A DNA stretch of 64,000 nt from Vibrio cyclitrophicus (GCF_024347435.1 NZ_AP025480.1:310001-374000); one strand, 5' to 3'. Shown: positions 9,250-19,307, counted from the first letter of the stretch. Program-made: numbers and translations. The notes: generated by a model not told the origin, from the letters alone.

Positions 9250-10434
9250 GTGTCTAAAGAAAAATTTGAACGTACGAAACCGCACGTAAACGTTGGTACT
9301 ATCGGCCACGTTGACCACGGTAAAACAACTCTAACTGCTGCTATCTGTACTACTCTTGCAAAAGTGTACGGCGGTGTTGCTAAAGATTTCGCATCTATCG
9401 ATAACGCTCCAGAAGAGCGTGAGCGCGGTATCACAATCGCAACTTCTCACGTTGAGTACGACACTCCAGCACGTCACTACGCACACGTAGACTGTCCAGG
9501 ACACGCGGATTATGTTAAAAACATGATCACTGGTGCTGCACAAATGGACGGCGGTATCCTAGTTGTTGCTGCGACTGACGGCCCTATGCCTCAAACTCGT
9601 GAGCACATCCTACTTGGTCGTCAAGTTGGTATCCCTTACATCATCGTATTCATGAACAAATGTGACATGGTTGATGACGAAGAGCTACTTGAGCTAGTTG
9701 AGATGGAAGTTCGTGAACTTCTTTCTGAATACGACTTCCCAGGTGATGACCTACCAGTAATCCAAGGTTCAGCACTTGGCGCACTAAACGGCGAGAAGCA
9801 ATGGGAAGACAAGATCGTTGAGCTTGCAGAAGCACTAGATTCTTACATTCCTGAGCCAGAGCGTGCAGTAGACCAACCGTTCCTACTACCAATTGAAGAT
9901 GTATTCTCAATTCAAGGTCGTGGTACTGTTGTAACTGGTCGTATCGAGCGCGGTATCCTACGTGTAGGTGACGAAGTAGAAATCGTTGGTATCAAAGAGA
10001 CTACTCTTACTACTTGTACTGGTGTTGAAATGTTCCGTAAACTGCTTGACGAAGGTCGTGCAGGTGAGAACGTTGGTGCACTTCTACGTGGTACTAAGCG
10101 TGATGACGTTGAACGTGGTCAAGTACTTTCTGCGAAAGGTTCAATCAACCCACACACTAAGTTTGAGTCTGAAGTATACGTACTTTCTAAAGACGAAGGC
10201 GGCCGTCACACTCCTTTCTTCAAGGGTTACCGTCCACAGTTCTACTTCCGTACAACTGACGTAACAGGCGACATCACTCTACCTGAAGGCGTAGAAATGG
10301 TAATGCCAGGTGACAACGTTCAAATGACTGTTGAGCTAATCGCTCCAATCGCAATGGACGAAGGTCTACGTTTCGCAATCCGCGAAGGTGGCCGTACAGT
10401 TGGTGCTGGTGTTGTAGCTAAAATCTTCGCTTAA
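9250..10434 (+). CDS. tuf: Elongation factor Tu
   Basis: A 394-residue aminoacyl-tRNA carrier GTPase. GHVDHGKT (19-26), DCPGHADY and NKCD are the G1, G3 and G4 motifs; it ends [10 protein letters not shown]. The start is GTG at 9250 after AAGGAACACGATT. Vibrios usually have two tuf copies; this is the one in the str operon. Its terminator is immediately followed by the 5' end of a group II intron, so the normal tuf-to-S10 interval is stretched by about 3.4 kb. Confidence 0.99.
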   Translation: MSKEKFERTKPHVNVGTIGHVDHGKTTLTAAICTTLAKVYGGVAKDFASIDNAPEERERGITIATSHVEYDTPARHYAHVDCPGHADYVKNMITGAAQMDGGILVVAATDGPMPQTREHILLGRQVGIPYIIVFMNKCDMVDDEELLELVEMEVRELLSEYDFPGDDLPVIQGSALGALNGEKQWEDKIVELAEALDSYIPEPERAVDQPFLLPIEDVFSIQGRGTVVTGRIERGILRVGDEVEIVGIKETTLTTCTGVEMFRKLLDEGRAGENVGALLRGTKRDDVERGQVLSAKGSINPHTKFESEVYVLSKDEGGRHTPFFKGYRPQFYFRTTDVTGDITLPEGVEMVMPGDNVQMTVELIAPIAMDEGLRFAIREGGRTVGAGVVAKIFA

Positions 10435-10480
10435 TAGCATTTAGATTTTTGCACACTCTTCATTAGAAGAGCACGCATTT

Positions 10481-10512
10481 AAAAAGGGAAGCTTTAGCTT
10501 CCCTTTTTTTTT
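10481..10512 (+). terminator. tuf terminator and target of the intron
   Basis: GGGAAGC-TTTA-GCTTCCC (10486-10503) with a preceding A run and nine T residues (10504-10512). Class C group II introns insert just downstream of such terminators, and the intron begins at the next base. Confidence 0.92.
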
Positions 10513-11013
10513 GTTTGCCCAGCGAAGCTGGCAAACCCGTCAGGTTGAAAGAAACCTGAATCACCCCGACTGAGGGGAAGATAATCCGAATCGCAAGGGC
10601 GTTGTTGGCTAACGGCAGGGTCTGAAGGAAGCGATAGGAAGTTAGCAGTACACAACGCAAGTAAACCTGCTTCGGCAGTATAGGTGGGTAAGCGTCCGAA
10701 ATAGCGCGAAGCCCTATACTCAGTCAGACCTATGCTGTGCTTGAGGGTGGCATTGTTAACAGGGAGCCAGTGCAGTAACTGGGGAAGCCTGACACCACAT
10801 CCAGACAGTCTGGAAGCACAAACTCGAAGCGAAAGCTAAGAGGTGTGTTGGTGCGAGGTGGCAGATGAATCCGTAGTAGTGAGTAAGGCTAAGCCAGAGA
10901 AGCCCAGTAATGGTGTGGAGGAGAAAACTTAGCTGACCAGCAGCATCAAGTCTGATGGAGCACTGAAATGCCAAAAGCACTCAGTGTTGCGAAGGGAGGA
11001 AGTACACTTTAAG

Positions 11014-11040
11014 TCTGTGATGAACAGATGTTTTTTTTTT
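11014..11040 (+). terminator. Terminator-like hairpin and T10 run inside the intron
   Basis: TCTGT-GATGA-ACAGA (about 11014-11028) is followed by TG and ten T residues. The stem is only 5 bp and AT-rich, so termination would be partial; it may instead be an intron domain hairpin. Confidence 0.35.
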
Positions 11041-11124
11041 CAGTGATACCCAAACCGAATCGCTATCGGGGTATTCCTAGTTTGGTTGATTGTGGAAGCA
11101 AGATACTGCGCTAAGAAACTGATG

Positions 11125-11135
11125 TATGGAATCCA
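11125..11135 (+). repeat. Left sub-terminal inverted repeat of the insertion sequence
   Basis: TATGGAATCCA, exact reverse complement of 12442-12452. Confidence 0.8.
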
Positions 11136-11190
11136 ATCCCTCTCTGCCAGTCTACACTTAGCAGAGCGACGTTATAACGAGGGTTCCAAT

Positions 11191-12222
11191 ATGTTGACTA
11201 AAAATGTTATCGCTATCGACTTAGCAAAAAATGTTCTACAAGCGTGCCATATCAATGTTCACGGTGAGCTACTATCGAACAAGCCTTTGAGCCGTCAAAA
11301 AATGAAAGAGTTTCTGGTTAAGGCTAAACCTTCTATCGTTGCAATGGAAGGTTGTTGCGGTAGCCACTATTGGGGACGATTAGCCGAAAGTTTTGGCCAC
11401 GAAGTTAGGGTAATCAACCCTAAGAAGGTGAAAGGGTATTTGGAAGGTCATAAAACAGATCATAATGATGCACTCGCCATCGCTAATGCTGCTCTTCAAA
11501 TCGGTATCAAATACAGTCAACCCAAATCTCTCGAACAGCAATCTATGCAATCTTTAGAAAGCAGTCGCCGTTTCTTATCACGCAGTGTTGTTTCATTGGG
11601 GCAGCACATTCGAGGCACCATTTTAAGCTATGGGATAGCAAACCCTAAGGGTGAAAAAGGTTTAAAAGCGTCGGTTCAAACTGTGCTCGATGGGGAAACA
11701 TCAATACCAGCCAATGTCGTATCTGTCCTGTCTATGTTGTGGGAGCAATATAAGGAACTGAAGGCAAAACTCATCGCATTCGAAAAAGAGAAAAATGCTT
11801 TAACCCGCCAGATAGAGCCGTGCCAACGATTAATGGACATTGAAGGTGTTGGTGAAACAACTGCTGCGATGCTCTATTCAACTCTTGGTGATGGAAAGCA
11901 GTTCAAGAATGGAAGACAAGCTTCTGCATTTGTTGGTCTTACACCAAAGCAACACAGTTCGGGCGGTAAGGTATTTATGATTGGGATCGATAAATGCGGC
12001 GGTGTGAAGGAACTACGCTCTCTTCTTTATCTTGGTGCCATGTCCTATGTTGGACGGCTACCCGAAAAGCCAAAAACTCAGAAAGACGCTTGGCTGAAGA
12101 GTATCATTGAGCGTATTGGTTTCAAAAAAGCTTGCATAGCACTAGCTAACAAGGTGGTACGCACTGCATGGGCGATGCTTCGATATGAAACCGAATATAA
12201 ACCAGTATTACTCAACGATTAA
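11191..12222 (+). CDS. IS110-family (IS1111-type) DEDD transposase
   Basis: A 343-residue recombinase. The N-terminal RuvC-like DEDD domain shows VIAIDLAKNVLQ (first Asp), VAMEGCCGSHYWGR (Glu) and the pair in KTDHNDALAIA. The C-terminal Tnp_IS116/IS110/IS902 domain includes IEGVGETTAAML and GLTPKQHSSGGK, where the serine is the expected second catalytic residue. I start at ATG 11191 (MLTKNVIAIDL) after CGAGGGTTCCA. A longer reading from GTG 11086 would begin outside the left inverted repeat and is rejected. No frameshift or stop; the gene looks intact and functional. Related enzymes use a small RNA from the element to choose targets. Confidence 0.93.
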   Translation: MLTKNVIAIDLAKNVLQACHINVHGELLSNKPLSRQKMKEFLVKAKPSIVAMEGCCGSHYWGRLAESFGHEVRVINPKKVKGYLEGHKTDHNDALAIANAALQIGIKYSQPKSLEQQSMQSLESSRRFLSRSVVSLGQHIRGTILSYGIANPKGEKGLKASVQTVLDGETSIPANVVSVLSMLWEQYKELKAKLIAFEKEKNALTRQIEPCQRLMDIEGVGETTAAMLYSTLGDGKQFKNGRQASAFVGLTPKQHSSGGKVFMIGIDKCGGVKELRSLLYLGAMSYVGRLPEKPKTQKDAWLKSIIERIGFKKACIALANKVVRTAWAMLRYETEYKPVLLND

Positions 12223-12440
12223 TCGATAAATCAATTTCTAATATTTTACAAAATGATGATGCATAAAAGATAAGACCAACCTACTGAAAACCTGACCTTT
12301 ATGTAACGCTTTAAGAGGCTGAGAAACTGACAAGGACAGTAGGTGCGCAAACATCAAAGGCTAGAAGGTAGCTCCTTCAATAAGAAGCCGAATATACGAA
12401 CGCATCTTAACTTTTATTTATGTTATCACTTTGTAAATAC
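12223..12440 (+). ncRNA. Candidate guide RNA (bridge/seek RNA) region of the IS1111-type element
   Basis: IS110-family elements encode a guide RNA in their non-coding end; in the IS1111 subgroup it lies downstream of the transposase. The 218 bases between the transposase stop and the right inverted repeat have no open frame. They contain possible stem partners such as GAAACTGACAAGGACAG and AGGCTAGAAGGTAGCTCCTT. The RNA and its target loops are inferred from position, not demonstrated. Confidence 0.45.
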
Positions 12441-12441
12441 G

Positions 12442-12452
12442 TGGATTCCATA
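12442..12452 (-). repeat. Right sub-terminal inverted repeat of the insertion sequence
   Basis: TGGATTCCATA, exact reverse complement of 11125-11135. Confidence 0.8.
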
Positions 12453-12587
12453 TACGTATAGGGGAGTAACTCTGACTCACTTCAGTAAATTGCCACTGAG
12501 CTAGAAGGCTGAACAGCAGAGAGAAATAACACCCACGCTGAAGATGAAACACCTGTCCCCACACAGCACACAATCCAAGGAGAGAAA

Positions 12588-13871
12588 GTGCGAGTTTATT
12601 ACAGCTTATATGGTCATCTACTCAACAAAGAGAGGCTGTATAAAGGGTTTAAAAAGGTAAAGAAAGCGAAAGGCGCGGCTGGAATAGATGAGCAGAGCCT
12701 GAGCAACTACGCCGAAAATCTGAGTGATAACCTCGATCAACTCCTCTCTGAACTTAAAACCAAGCAATACAAACCTCAGCCAGTCAAACGGGTAGAGATA
12801 CCCAAAGAAGACGGAGGGGTGCGATTGCTCGGGATCCCAACAGTTAGGGATAGAGTTGTCCAACAAGCGCTCAACGATATCCTCACCCCCATCTTCGAAG
12901 AGCAATTTCACCCATCAAGTTTTGGGTATAGGCCGAATCGAAGCTGTCACGATGCAATCAACAAATCCACGATGTTCATCCGGCGTTACGGGTTACAACA
13001 CGTTGTAGATATGGACTTGTCGAAGTGCTTTGACAAACTCGACCACGAGTTGATTATCAAAAGCATCAGAAAACGAGTCACAGATAGCAGTGTATTAGAG
13101 CTGATAAAACAGTTTCTAAAAAGTGGGGTGATGATAGACGGTAGTTGGCAGGAGACAGAGCTAGGAAGTCCACAAGGTGGTGTTATCAGTCCTTTGATAG
13201 CCAATATCTACCTTGATGCGTTCGATCAGGAAATGCGAAAGCGCGGCCATAGGATCGTTCGTTATGCGGATGACATACTCATCTTCTGTCGTAGCAAGGC
13301 AGGGGCAGAGAATGCCCTTGCACAAGCGACGAAGATCTTAGAAGGAGAGCTTAAACTCACAGTGAACCAGACGAAATCACATATAGCGCACAGCAGTGAT
13401 GGCGTGAAGTTTTTAGGTGTAGAAATCGGGAGTCAATTTACCCGCATTCAAACTAAAAAACTGAAAGTGTTCAAAAGCAAGTTAAAGCGAATGACGAAGC
13501 GAGGGTGCGGTAAGCCACTTGAGCAAGTCATAAAAGATCTAAACCCAGTGTTAAGAGGGTTCAGCCAATACTTCAGGATCACCAATAGCAGCAGGGAGTT
13601 CTCAAGACTAGCAGGATGGCTACGAAGAAGACTGCGTAGTATCCAGTTGAAACTTTGGAAGAAGCCTCAACGCTTACATCGAAAGTTAAAACAGTTAGGG
13701 TATAAGCCGCCGTTCCAGCATATCTCAATGACAAGTTGGGTCAGTGCAGCGAGTCCACTATCAAGCTATGCGATGTCAAATCAATGGTTTAATGACCAAG
13801 GATTGGTAAATCTTGGGACAATAAGGACAGGGTATGTGTTCAGCCAATATGCTGAATGGAAGTGTGCATGA
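12588..13871 (+). CDS. ltrA: Group II intron reverse transcriptase/maturase, class C
   Basis: A 427-residue intron-encoded protein that would help splicing and copy the intron into new terminator sites. Reverse transcriptase blocks are clear: AAGIDEQSL, RLLGIPTVRDRVVQQAL, FGYRPNRSCHDAI, VDMDLSKCFDKLDH, GSPQGGVISPLIANIYLD and the catalytic RYADD (Asp pair). A maturase X domain follows (LRGFSQYFR...WLRRRLR). There is no HNH endonuclease domain, as usual for class C. The start is GTG 12588 with AAGGAGAGAAA upstream. Its stop overlaps domain V. The frame is intact although the intron RNA upstream is split by an insertion sequence. Confidence 0.95.
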   Translation: MRVYYSLYGHLLNKERLYKGFKKVKKAKGAAGIDEQSLSNYAENLSDNLDQLLSELKTKQYKPQPVKRVEIPKEDGGVRLLGIPTVRDRVVQQALNDILTPIFEEQFHPSSFGYRPNRSCHDAINKSTMFIRRYGLQHVVDMDLSKCFDKLDHELIIKSIRKRVTDSSVLELIKQFLKSGVMIDGSWQETELGSPQGGVISPLIANIYLDAFDQEMRKRGHRIVRYADDILIFCRSKAGAENALAQATKILEGELKLTVNQTKSHIAHSSDGVKFLGVEIGSQFTRIQTKKLKVFKSKLKRMTKRGCGKPLEQVIKDLNPVLRGFSQYFRITNSSREFSRLAGWLRRRLRSIQLKLWKKPQRLHRKLKQLGYKPPFQHISMTSWVSAASPLSSYAMSNQWFNDQGLVNLGTIRTGYVFSQYAEWKCA

Positions 13872-13940
13872 GCCGTATACGAGGTCCGGACGTACGGTTC
13901 TGTGAGAGGGATGAGGCGGTAACGCCTCACCCTACTCGAT
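13870..13940 (+). ncRNA. Group II intron domains V and VI
   Basis: Domain V (13870-13903): GAGCCGTAT pairs with GTACGGTTC over nine positions, and the distal part is CGAGGTCCGGAC. Domain VI: GAGGCG-GTAA-CGCCTC, then ACCCTACTCGAT with the likely bulged branch A in CTACT. The distal stem of domain V contains an A-G mismatch where relatives, as I recall them, have a pair (CGTACGTACGG rather than CGGACGTACGG). Confidence 0.85.
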
Positions 13941-14027
13941 GTTTATAAATAAAGCCTTTTCCCGCGCAATACCTCACATCCTTTAAGCTCCTTTTTCAAT
14001 ATATTCCGATTATTTTTCCAACACCAC

Positions 14028-14055
14028 TTGCATACTAAAGTGTGATCTGTATAAT
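14028..14055 (+). promoter_or_regulatory. S10 operon promoter
   Basis: TTGCAT (14028-14033), a 16-base spacer and TATAAT (14050-14055). It lies 88 bases after the intron end and about 250 bases before rpsJ. Confidence 0.75.
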
Positions 14056-14061
14056 GCATCG

Positions 14062-14619
<558 letters not shown>

Positions 14620-14633
14620 GGGAGATAAGAATA

Positions 14634-15263
14634 ATGATTGGTCTAGTCGGACGTAAAGTGGGTATGACCCGCGTATTTACTGAAGAAGGCGTTTCTATCC
14701 CAGTAACTGTTGTTGAGGTTGAAGCGAACCGTATTTCTCAAGTTAAAACTCTTGAGGCAGACGGCTACGCAGCAATCCAAGTAACTACTGGTGCTAAGAA
14801 AGCTAACCGTGTAACTAAACCTGAAGCTGGTCACTTCGCGAAAGCGGGTGTAGAAGCAGGTCGCGGTCTTTGGGAATTCCGTTTAGAAAACGGCGAAGAG
14901 TTTGAAGTTGGCGCTGAGCTAAACGTAGAACTTTTCAACGAAATTAAAAAAGTAGACGTTACTGGTACATCTAAAGGTAAAGGCTTCCAAGGCGCTATCA
15001 AGCGTTGGAACTTCTCTACTCAAGATATGACTCACGGTAACTCTTTGTCTCACCGCGCACCGGGTTCAATTGGCCAATGTCAAACTCCAGGCCGCGTGTT
15101 TAAAGGCAAGAAAATGGCAGGTCACATGGGTGCTGAGCGTGTAACGACTCAAAACCTAGAGATCGTACGTGTTGACGCTGAGCGCAATCTACTCCTTATT
15201 AAAGGTGCAGTACCGGGCTCAACAGGCGGAAACGTGATCGTAAAACCTGCTGTTAAAGCATAA
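14634..15263 (+). CDS. rplC: 50S ribosomal protein L3
   Basis: A 209-residue protein that nucleates 50S assembly and reaches to the peptidyl-transferase centre. It begins [15 protein letters not shown] and carries the conserved region around [36 protein letters not shown], in which the glutamine methylated by PrmB in E. coli is GQCQTPG. It follows rpsJ by 14 bases with GGGAGATAAGAATA as ribosome-binding region. Confidence 0.98.
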   Translation: MIGLVGRKVGMTRVFTEEGVSIPVTVVEVEANRISQVKTLEADGYAAIQVTTGAKKANRVTKPEAGHFAKAGVEAGRGLWEFRLENGEEFEVGAELNVELFNEIKKVDVTGTSKGKGFQGAIKRWNFSTQDMTHGNSLSHRAPGSIGQCQTPGRVFKGKKMAGHMGAERVTTQNLEIVRVDAERNLLLIKGAVPGSTGGNVIVKPAVKA

Positions 15264-15279
15264 CGTCTAGGAGTAAGTA

Positions 15280-15882
15280 ATGGAATTGATGGTTAAAGGT
15301 GCTGATGCACTAACTGTTTCCGAGACTACTTTCGGACGTGACTTCAACGAAGCTCTTGTACACCAAGTAGTTGTTGCATATGCAGCAGGTGCTCGTCAAG
15401 GTACTCGTGCTCAAAAGACTCGTTCTGAAGTATCTGGCGGTGGCGCTAAGCCATGGCGTCAAAAAGGTACTGGCCGCGCACGTGCTGGTACAATTCGTAG
15501 CCCAATCTGGCGTACAGGTGGTGTTACTTTTGCTGCGAAACCACAAGATCACAGCCAAAAAGTAAACAAAAAAATGTACCGCGGTGCTATGAAGAGCATT
15601 CTTTCTGAGCTAGTTCGTCAAGAGCGTTTAATCGTTGTTGATAACTTCTCTGTAGAAGCACCAAAAACAAAAGAACTTGTAGCTAAGCTTAAAGAGCTTG
15701 AGCTAAGCGACGTTCTGATTGTAACTGGCGAAGTAGATGAAAATCTATTCTTAGCTGCTCGTAACCTATACAAAGTAGATGCACGTGATGTTGCTGGTGT
15801 TGATCCAGTATCACTTATCGCTTTCGACAAGGTTCTAATGACTGCTGACGCAGTTAAGCAAGTTGAGGAGATGCTAGCATGA
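15280..15882 (+). CDS. rplD: 50S ribosomal protein L4
   Basis: A 200-residue 50S protein lining the peptide exit tunnel; in E. coli it also represses the S10 operon. It starts [26 protein letters not shown]; the tunnel loop is [22 protein letters not shown]. The start at 15280 follows AGGAGTAAGTA. Its stop overlaps rplW by four bases (ATGA), which couples translation. Confidence 0.98.
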   Translation: MELMVKGADALTVSETTFGRDFNEALVHQVVVAYAAGARQGTRAQKTRSEVSGGGAKPWRQKGTGRARAGTIRSPIWRTGGVTFAAKPQDHSQKVNKKMYRGAMKSILSELVRQERLIVVDNFSVEAPKTKELVAKLKELELSDVLIVTGEVDENLFLAARNLYKVDARDVAGVDPVSLIAFDKVLMTADAVKQVEEMLA

Positions 15883-16181
15883 TCACTGAAGAGCGTATCT
15901 TAAAAGTTCTACGTGCTCCGCACATCTCTGAAAAAGCAACTATGGCAGCTGAGAAAGCGAACACTATCGTTTTCAAAGTAGCTAAAGATGCAACTAAGAA
16001 AGAGATCAAAGCAGCTGTAGAAAAGCTATTTGAAGTTGAAGTTAAGTCTGTAAATACTCTTGTATTAAAGGGTAAGACCAAACGTCAAGGTATGCGTGAA
16101 GGCCGTCGTTCAGACGTTAAGAAAGCCTACGTTACTTTGAAAGAAGGTCAAGATCTTGACTTCGTTGGCGGCGCGGAATAA
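15879..16181 (+). CDS. rplW: 50S ribosomal protein L23
   Basis: A 100-residue protein at the exit-tunnel mouth, docking site for trigger factor and SRP. It starts [21 protein letters not shown] and has [28 protein letters not shown]. Translation is coupled to rplD through the ATGA overlap. Confidence 0.98.
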   Translation: MITEERILKVLRAPHISEKATMAAEKANTIVFKVAKDATKKEIKAAVEKLFEVEVKSVNTLVLKGKTKRQGMREGRRSDVKKAYVTLKEGQDLDFVGGAE

Positions 16182-16195
16182 CAGGAGTAGTAAAA

Positions 16196-17020
16196 ATGGC
16201 TATTGTTAAATGTAAGCCGACTTCCCCTGGTCGTCGTCACGTCGTTAAAGTTGTTAACGCTGACCTACACAAGGGTAAGCCATACGCACCACTTCTAGAG
16301 AAAAACTCTAAGAACGGTGGTCGTAACAACAACGGTCGTATTACAGTACGTCACATCGGTGGTGGTCATAAGCACCATTACCGTGTAATTGACTTCAAAC
16401 GTACTAAAGATGGCATCCCAGCGAAAGTTGAGCGTCTAGAATACGATCCAAACCGTAGTGCTAACATCGCTCTAGTTCTGTACGCAGACGGTGAGCGTCG
16501 TTACATCATTGCACCTAAAGGTGTTAACGCAGGCGACCAGATTCAATCTGGCGTAGATGCTGCAATCAAAGCAGGTAACACTCTGCCGATGCGCAACATC
16601 CCAGTAGGTTCTACTGTACACTGTGTTGAACTTAAGCCTGGTAAAGGTGCTCAACTAGCTCGTTCGGCTGGTGCTTATGCTCAAATCATCGCTCGCGATG
16701 GTGCATACGTAACTATCCGTCTACGTTCTGGTGAAATGCGCAAAGTACTTTCTGAAGGTCGTGCAACGATCGGTGAAGTTGGTAACTCTGAGCATATGCT
16801 ACGTGAACTTGGTAAAGCTGGTGCTTCACGCTGGCGCGGCGTACGTCCAACCGTACGTGGTGTAGTAATGAACCCGGTGGATCACCCACATGGTGGTGGT
16901 GAAGGCCGCACATCTGGTGGTCGTCACCCAGTATCTCCTTGGGGCGTTCCTACTAAGGGCTTCAAGACTCGTAAGAACAAGCGCACTGACAAGTACATCG
17001 TACGTCGTCGCACTAAATAA
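16196..17020 (+). CDS. rplB: 50S ribosomal protein L2
   Basis: A 274-residue core 50S protein required for subunit joining and near the peptidyl-transferase centre. Conserved residues include the [21 protein letters not shown] segment close to the C terminus with the essential histidine. It follows rplW by 14 bases with CAGGAGTAG as ribosome-binding site. Confidence 0.99.
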   Translation: MAIVKCKPTSPGRRHVVKVVNADLHKGKPYAPLLEKNSKNGGRNNNGRITVRHIGGGHKHHYRVIDFKRTKDGIPAKVERLEYDPNRSANIALVLYADGERRYIIAPKGVNAGDQIQSGVDAAIKAGNTLPMRNIPVGSTVHCVELKPGKGAQLARSAGAYAQIIARDGAYVTIRLRSGEMRKVLSEGRATIGEVGNSEHMLRELGKAGASRWRGVRPTVRGVVMNPVDHPHGGGEGRTSGGRHPVSPWGVPTKGFKTRKNKRTDKYIVRRRTK

Positions 17021-17027
17021 TTTATAA

Positions 17028-17318
<291 letters not shown>

Positions 17319-17328
17319 GGAGTAGATG

Positions 17329-17661
17329 ATGGAAGCTTTAGCTAAACATAACTTTGCTCGTATTTCTCCACAGAAAGCTCGCTTAGTTGCAGACCAAATT
17401 CGCGGTAAGTCGGTAGACCAGGCTCTAGAAATTCTAACTTTCAGCAACAAAAAAGCTGCTGTATTAGTTAAGAAAGTTCTTGAGTCAGCTATCGCTAACG
17501 CGGAACATAACGAAGGTGCAGATATCGACGATCTAAATGTCGCTAAAATCTTCGTAGATGAGGGCCCTATCATGAAGCGTATTATGCCTCGTGCTAAAGG
17601 TCGTGCGGATCGTATCTTGAAGCGTTCAAGCCACATCACTATTGTTGTAGCAGATCGCTAA
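17329..17661 (+). CDS. rplV: 50S ribosomal protein L22
   Basis: A 110-residue protein that forms, with L4, the tunnel constriction; loop residues around [20 protein letters not shown] are canonical. Two ATG codons are adjacent (17326, 17329); the second matches the family N terminus ([22 protein letters not shown]) and the spacing from AAGGAGTAG. Follows rpsS by ten bases. Confidence 0.98.
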   Translation: MEALAKHNFARISPQKARLVADQIRGKSVDQALEILTFSNKKAAVLVKKVLESAIANAEHNEGADIDDLNVAKIFVDEGPIMKRIMPRAKGRADRILKRSSHITIVVADR

Positions 17662-17679
17662 AGACTAGGAGAGTAAGCA

Positions 17680-18378
17680 ATGGGTCAGAAAGTACATCCT
17701 AATGGTATTCGTCTTGGCATCGTTAAGCCTTGGAATGCTACATGGTTTGCTAATACCAACGAATTCGCTGACAACCTAGACGGCGACTTCAAGGTACGTC
17801 AGTTCCTTACAAAGGAACTACAAAAAGCATCATTATCTCGTATCGTTATCGAGCGTCCAGCTAAGAGCATCCGTGTGACTATTCACACGGCTCGCCCTGG
17901 CGTTGTTATCGGTAAGAAAGGTGAAGACGTAGAGAAGCTACGCGCAGCTGTAGCTAAAATCGCAGGTGTACCAGCGCAAATTAACATCGCTGAAGTACGT
18001 AAGCCTGAGCTAGATGGTCAGCTTGTAGCTGATAGCATCGCGTCTCAACTAGAGCGTCGTGTTATGTTCCGTCGTGCAATGAAGCGTGCGGTACAAAATG
18101 CTATGCGTCTAGGCGCTAAAGGCATCAAAGTACAAGTAGGCGGCCGTCTTGGCGGTGCTGAAATCGCACGTTCAGAGTGGTACCGTGAAGGCCGTGTGCC
18201 TCTACACACTCTACGTGCAGACATTGATTACGCAACTTCTTCGGCTCACACTCAATACGGTGTGATCGGCATTAAAGTTTGGATCTTCAAAGGTGAGATT
18301 CTAGGCGGTATGCCAGCTGCTAACGCAGTAGAGCCAAAAGGCGATAAGCCTAAGAAGCAGCGTAAAGGCCGTAAGTAA
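17680..18378 (+). CDS. rpsC: 30S ribosomal protein S3
   Basis: A 232-residue KH-domain protein at the mRNA entry channel. The KH motif is [14 protein letters not shown]. It starts [22 protein letters not shown] and ends in a Lys/Arg-rich tail ([10 protein letters not shown]). Ribosome-binding site AGGAGAGTAAGCA. Confidence 0.99.
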
Positions 18379-18389
18379 GGAGTCGAACG

Positions 18390-18800
18390 ATGCTACAACC
18401 AAAACGTACTAAGTTCCGCAAGGTTATGACTGGTCGTAACCGTGGTCTAGCTAAAGGTACTGAAGTAAGCTTCGGCGAATTCGGTCTTAAAGCTGTTGGC
18501 CGTGGTCGTCTGACTGCACGTCAAATCGAAGCGGCACGTCGTGCTATGACACGTCACATTAAGCGTCAAGGTCAAATCTGGATCCGTGTTTTCCCAGACA
18601 AACCGATTACTGAAAAGCCTCTTGAAGTTCGTCAAGGTAAAGGTAAAGGTTCAGTTGCGTACTGGGTTGCTCAAATCCAACCAGGCAAAGTTATGTACGA
18701 GATGAATGGCGTACCTGAAGAGTTGGCACGTGAAGCGTTCCGCCTAGCGGCACGTAAACTGCCTGTTAAAACTACTTTTGTAACTAAGCAGGTGATGTGA
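18390..18800 (+). CDS. rplP: 50S ribosomal protein L16
   Basis: A 136-residue 50S protein that organises the A-site tRNA binding region. Starts [23 protein letters not shown]; the [13 protein letters not shown] motif here reads [13 protein letters not shown], with the arginine that YcfD hydroxylates in E. coli elsewhere in the fold. Its last bases overlap the rpmC start codon. Confidence 0.98.
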   Translation: MLQPKRTKFRKVMTGRNRGLAKGTEVSFGEFGLKAVGRGRLTARQIEAARRAMTRHIKRQGQIWIRVFPDKPITEKPLEVRQGKGKGSVAYWVAQIQPGKVMYEMNGVPEELAREAFRLAARKLPVKTTFVTKQVM

Positions 18801-18991
18801 TGAAAGCACAAGATCTACGCGAAAAGAACGTTGAAGAGCTTAACGCTGAGCTATTGAATTTGCTACGTGAACAGTTCAACTTGCGCATGCAAGCTGCAAC
18901 TGGTCAACTTCAGCAAACTCATACTCTAAAAGCTGTACGCCGTGACATCGCACGTGTGAAAACTGTTTTGACTGAAAAGGCAGGCGCATAA
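18800..18991 (+). CDS. rpmC: 50S ribosomal protein L29
   Basis: A 63-residue small 50S protein near the tunnel exit. [31 protein letters not shown] is the canonical helical hairpin. I take ATG 18800, sharing its first base with the rplP stop, rather than the in-frame GTG three bases earlier. Its last base is the first base of rpsQ. Confidence 0.97.
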   Translation: MKAQDLREKNVEELNAELLNLLREQFNLRMQAATGQLQQTHTLKAVRRDIARVKTVLTEKAGA

Positions 18992-19245
18992 TGAGCGAAA
19001 CTAACCGCATCCAGCAAGGCCGTGTAGTAAGTGACAAGATGGACAAGTCTATCGTTGTTGCTATTGAACGTACTGTAAAACACCCGATTTACGGCAAGTT
19101 CATCAAACGCACGACTAAAGTACACGCACACGACGAAGACAACACTTGTGGCCTAGGCGACAAAGTTGAAATCGCTGAGTGTCGTCCTCTGTCTAAGACT
19201 AAGTCTTGGACATTGGTTAAAGTTCTAGAAAAAGCGAAGATTTAA
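18991..19245 (+). CDS. rpsQ: 30S ribosomal protein S17
   Basis: An 84-residue OB-fold protein important early in 30S assembly. Contains [31 protein letters not shown] and ends [13 protein letters not shown]. It starts at the last base of rpmC (TAATG overlap). Final gene of the S10 operon here, followed by a strong terminator. Confidence 0.98.
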   Translation: MSETNRIQQGRVVSDKMDKSIVVAIERTVKHPIYGKFIKRTTKVHAHDEDNTCGLGDKVEIAECRPLSKTKSWTLVKVLEKAKI

Positions 19246-19267
19246 TCTTTGTAATTCTATAACTTAT

Positions 19268-19307
19268 AAGCGGCTCCAAATTATTTTTTGGAGCCGCTTG
19301 TTTTTTG
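19268..19307 (+). terminator. Terminator between the S10 and spc operons
   Basis: AAGCGGCTCCAAA pairs perfectly with TTTGGAGCCGCTT over 13 bp and is followed by GTTTTTTG. It marks the end of the S10 operon. Confidence 0.9.

Larger units (their letters stand above)
11118..12455 (+). mobile_element. IS110-family insertion sequence, IS1111 subgroup
   Basis: The element is marked by 11-bp sub-terminal inverted repeats TATGGAATCCA (11125-11135) and TGGATTCCATA (12442-12452), characteristic of the IS1111 subgroup, with one transposase gene between them and about 220 bases of non-coding DNA after it. The exact ends lie a few bases outside the repeats and I cannot fix them; this family often makes no clear target duplication. 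It is inserted in the same orientation as the intron. Confidence 0.8.
10513..13940 (+). mobile_element. Class C group II intron, interrupted by an IS1111-type element
   Basis: A retroelement in the same orientation as tuf. The proposed 5' end GTTTGCCCAGC resembles the GUGUGCCCGGC-like start of class C introns and forms a stem with the following GCTGGCAAAC. Structured non-coding RNA of about 600 bases follows (10513-11117), then an insertion sequence (about 11118-12455), a residual linker, an intact maturase (12588-13871), domain V (13870-13903) and domain VI ending CCTACTCGAT at 13940. Placement directly after a terminator is the class C habit. Without the insertion sequence the intron would be about 2.1 kb. 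The 5' boundary is inferred from family resemblance. Whether it still splices depends on whether the insertion lies in domain IV. Confidence 0.85.

Noticed and set aside
11086..11190. Upstream GTG start of the IS transposase
   Set aside because: It lies outside the left sub-terminal repeat, so it is not part of the element; ATG 11191 gives the family N terminus.
13941..14027. Possible attC site or other integron part near the intron
   Set aside because: Some class C introns target attC sites, but here the 5' flank is a plain terminator and no attC-like inverted core sites are visible.
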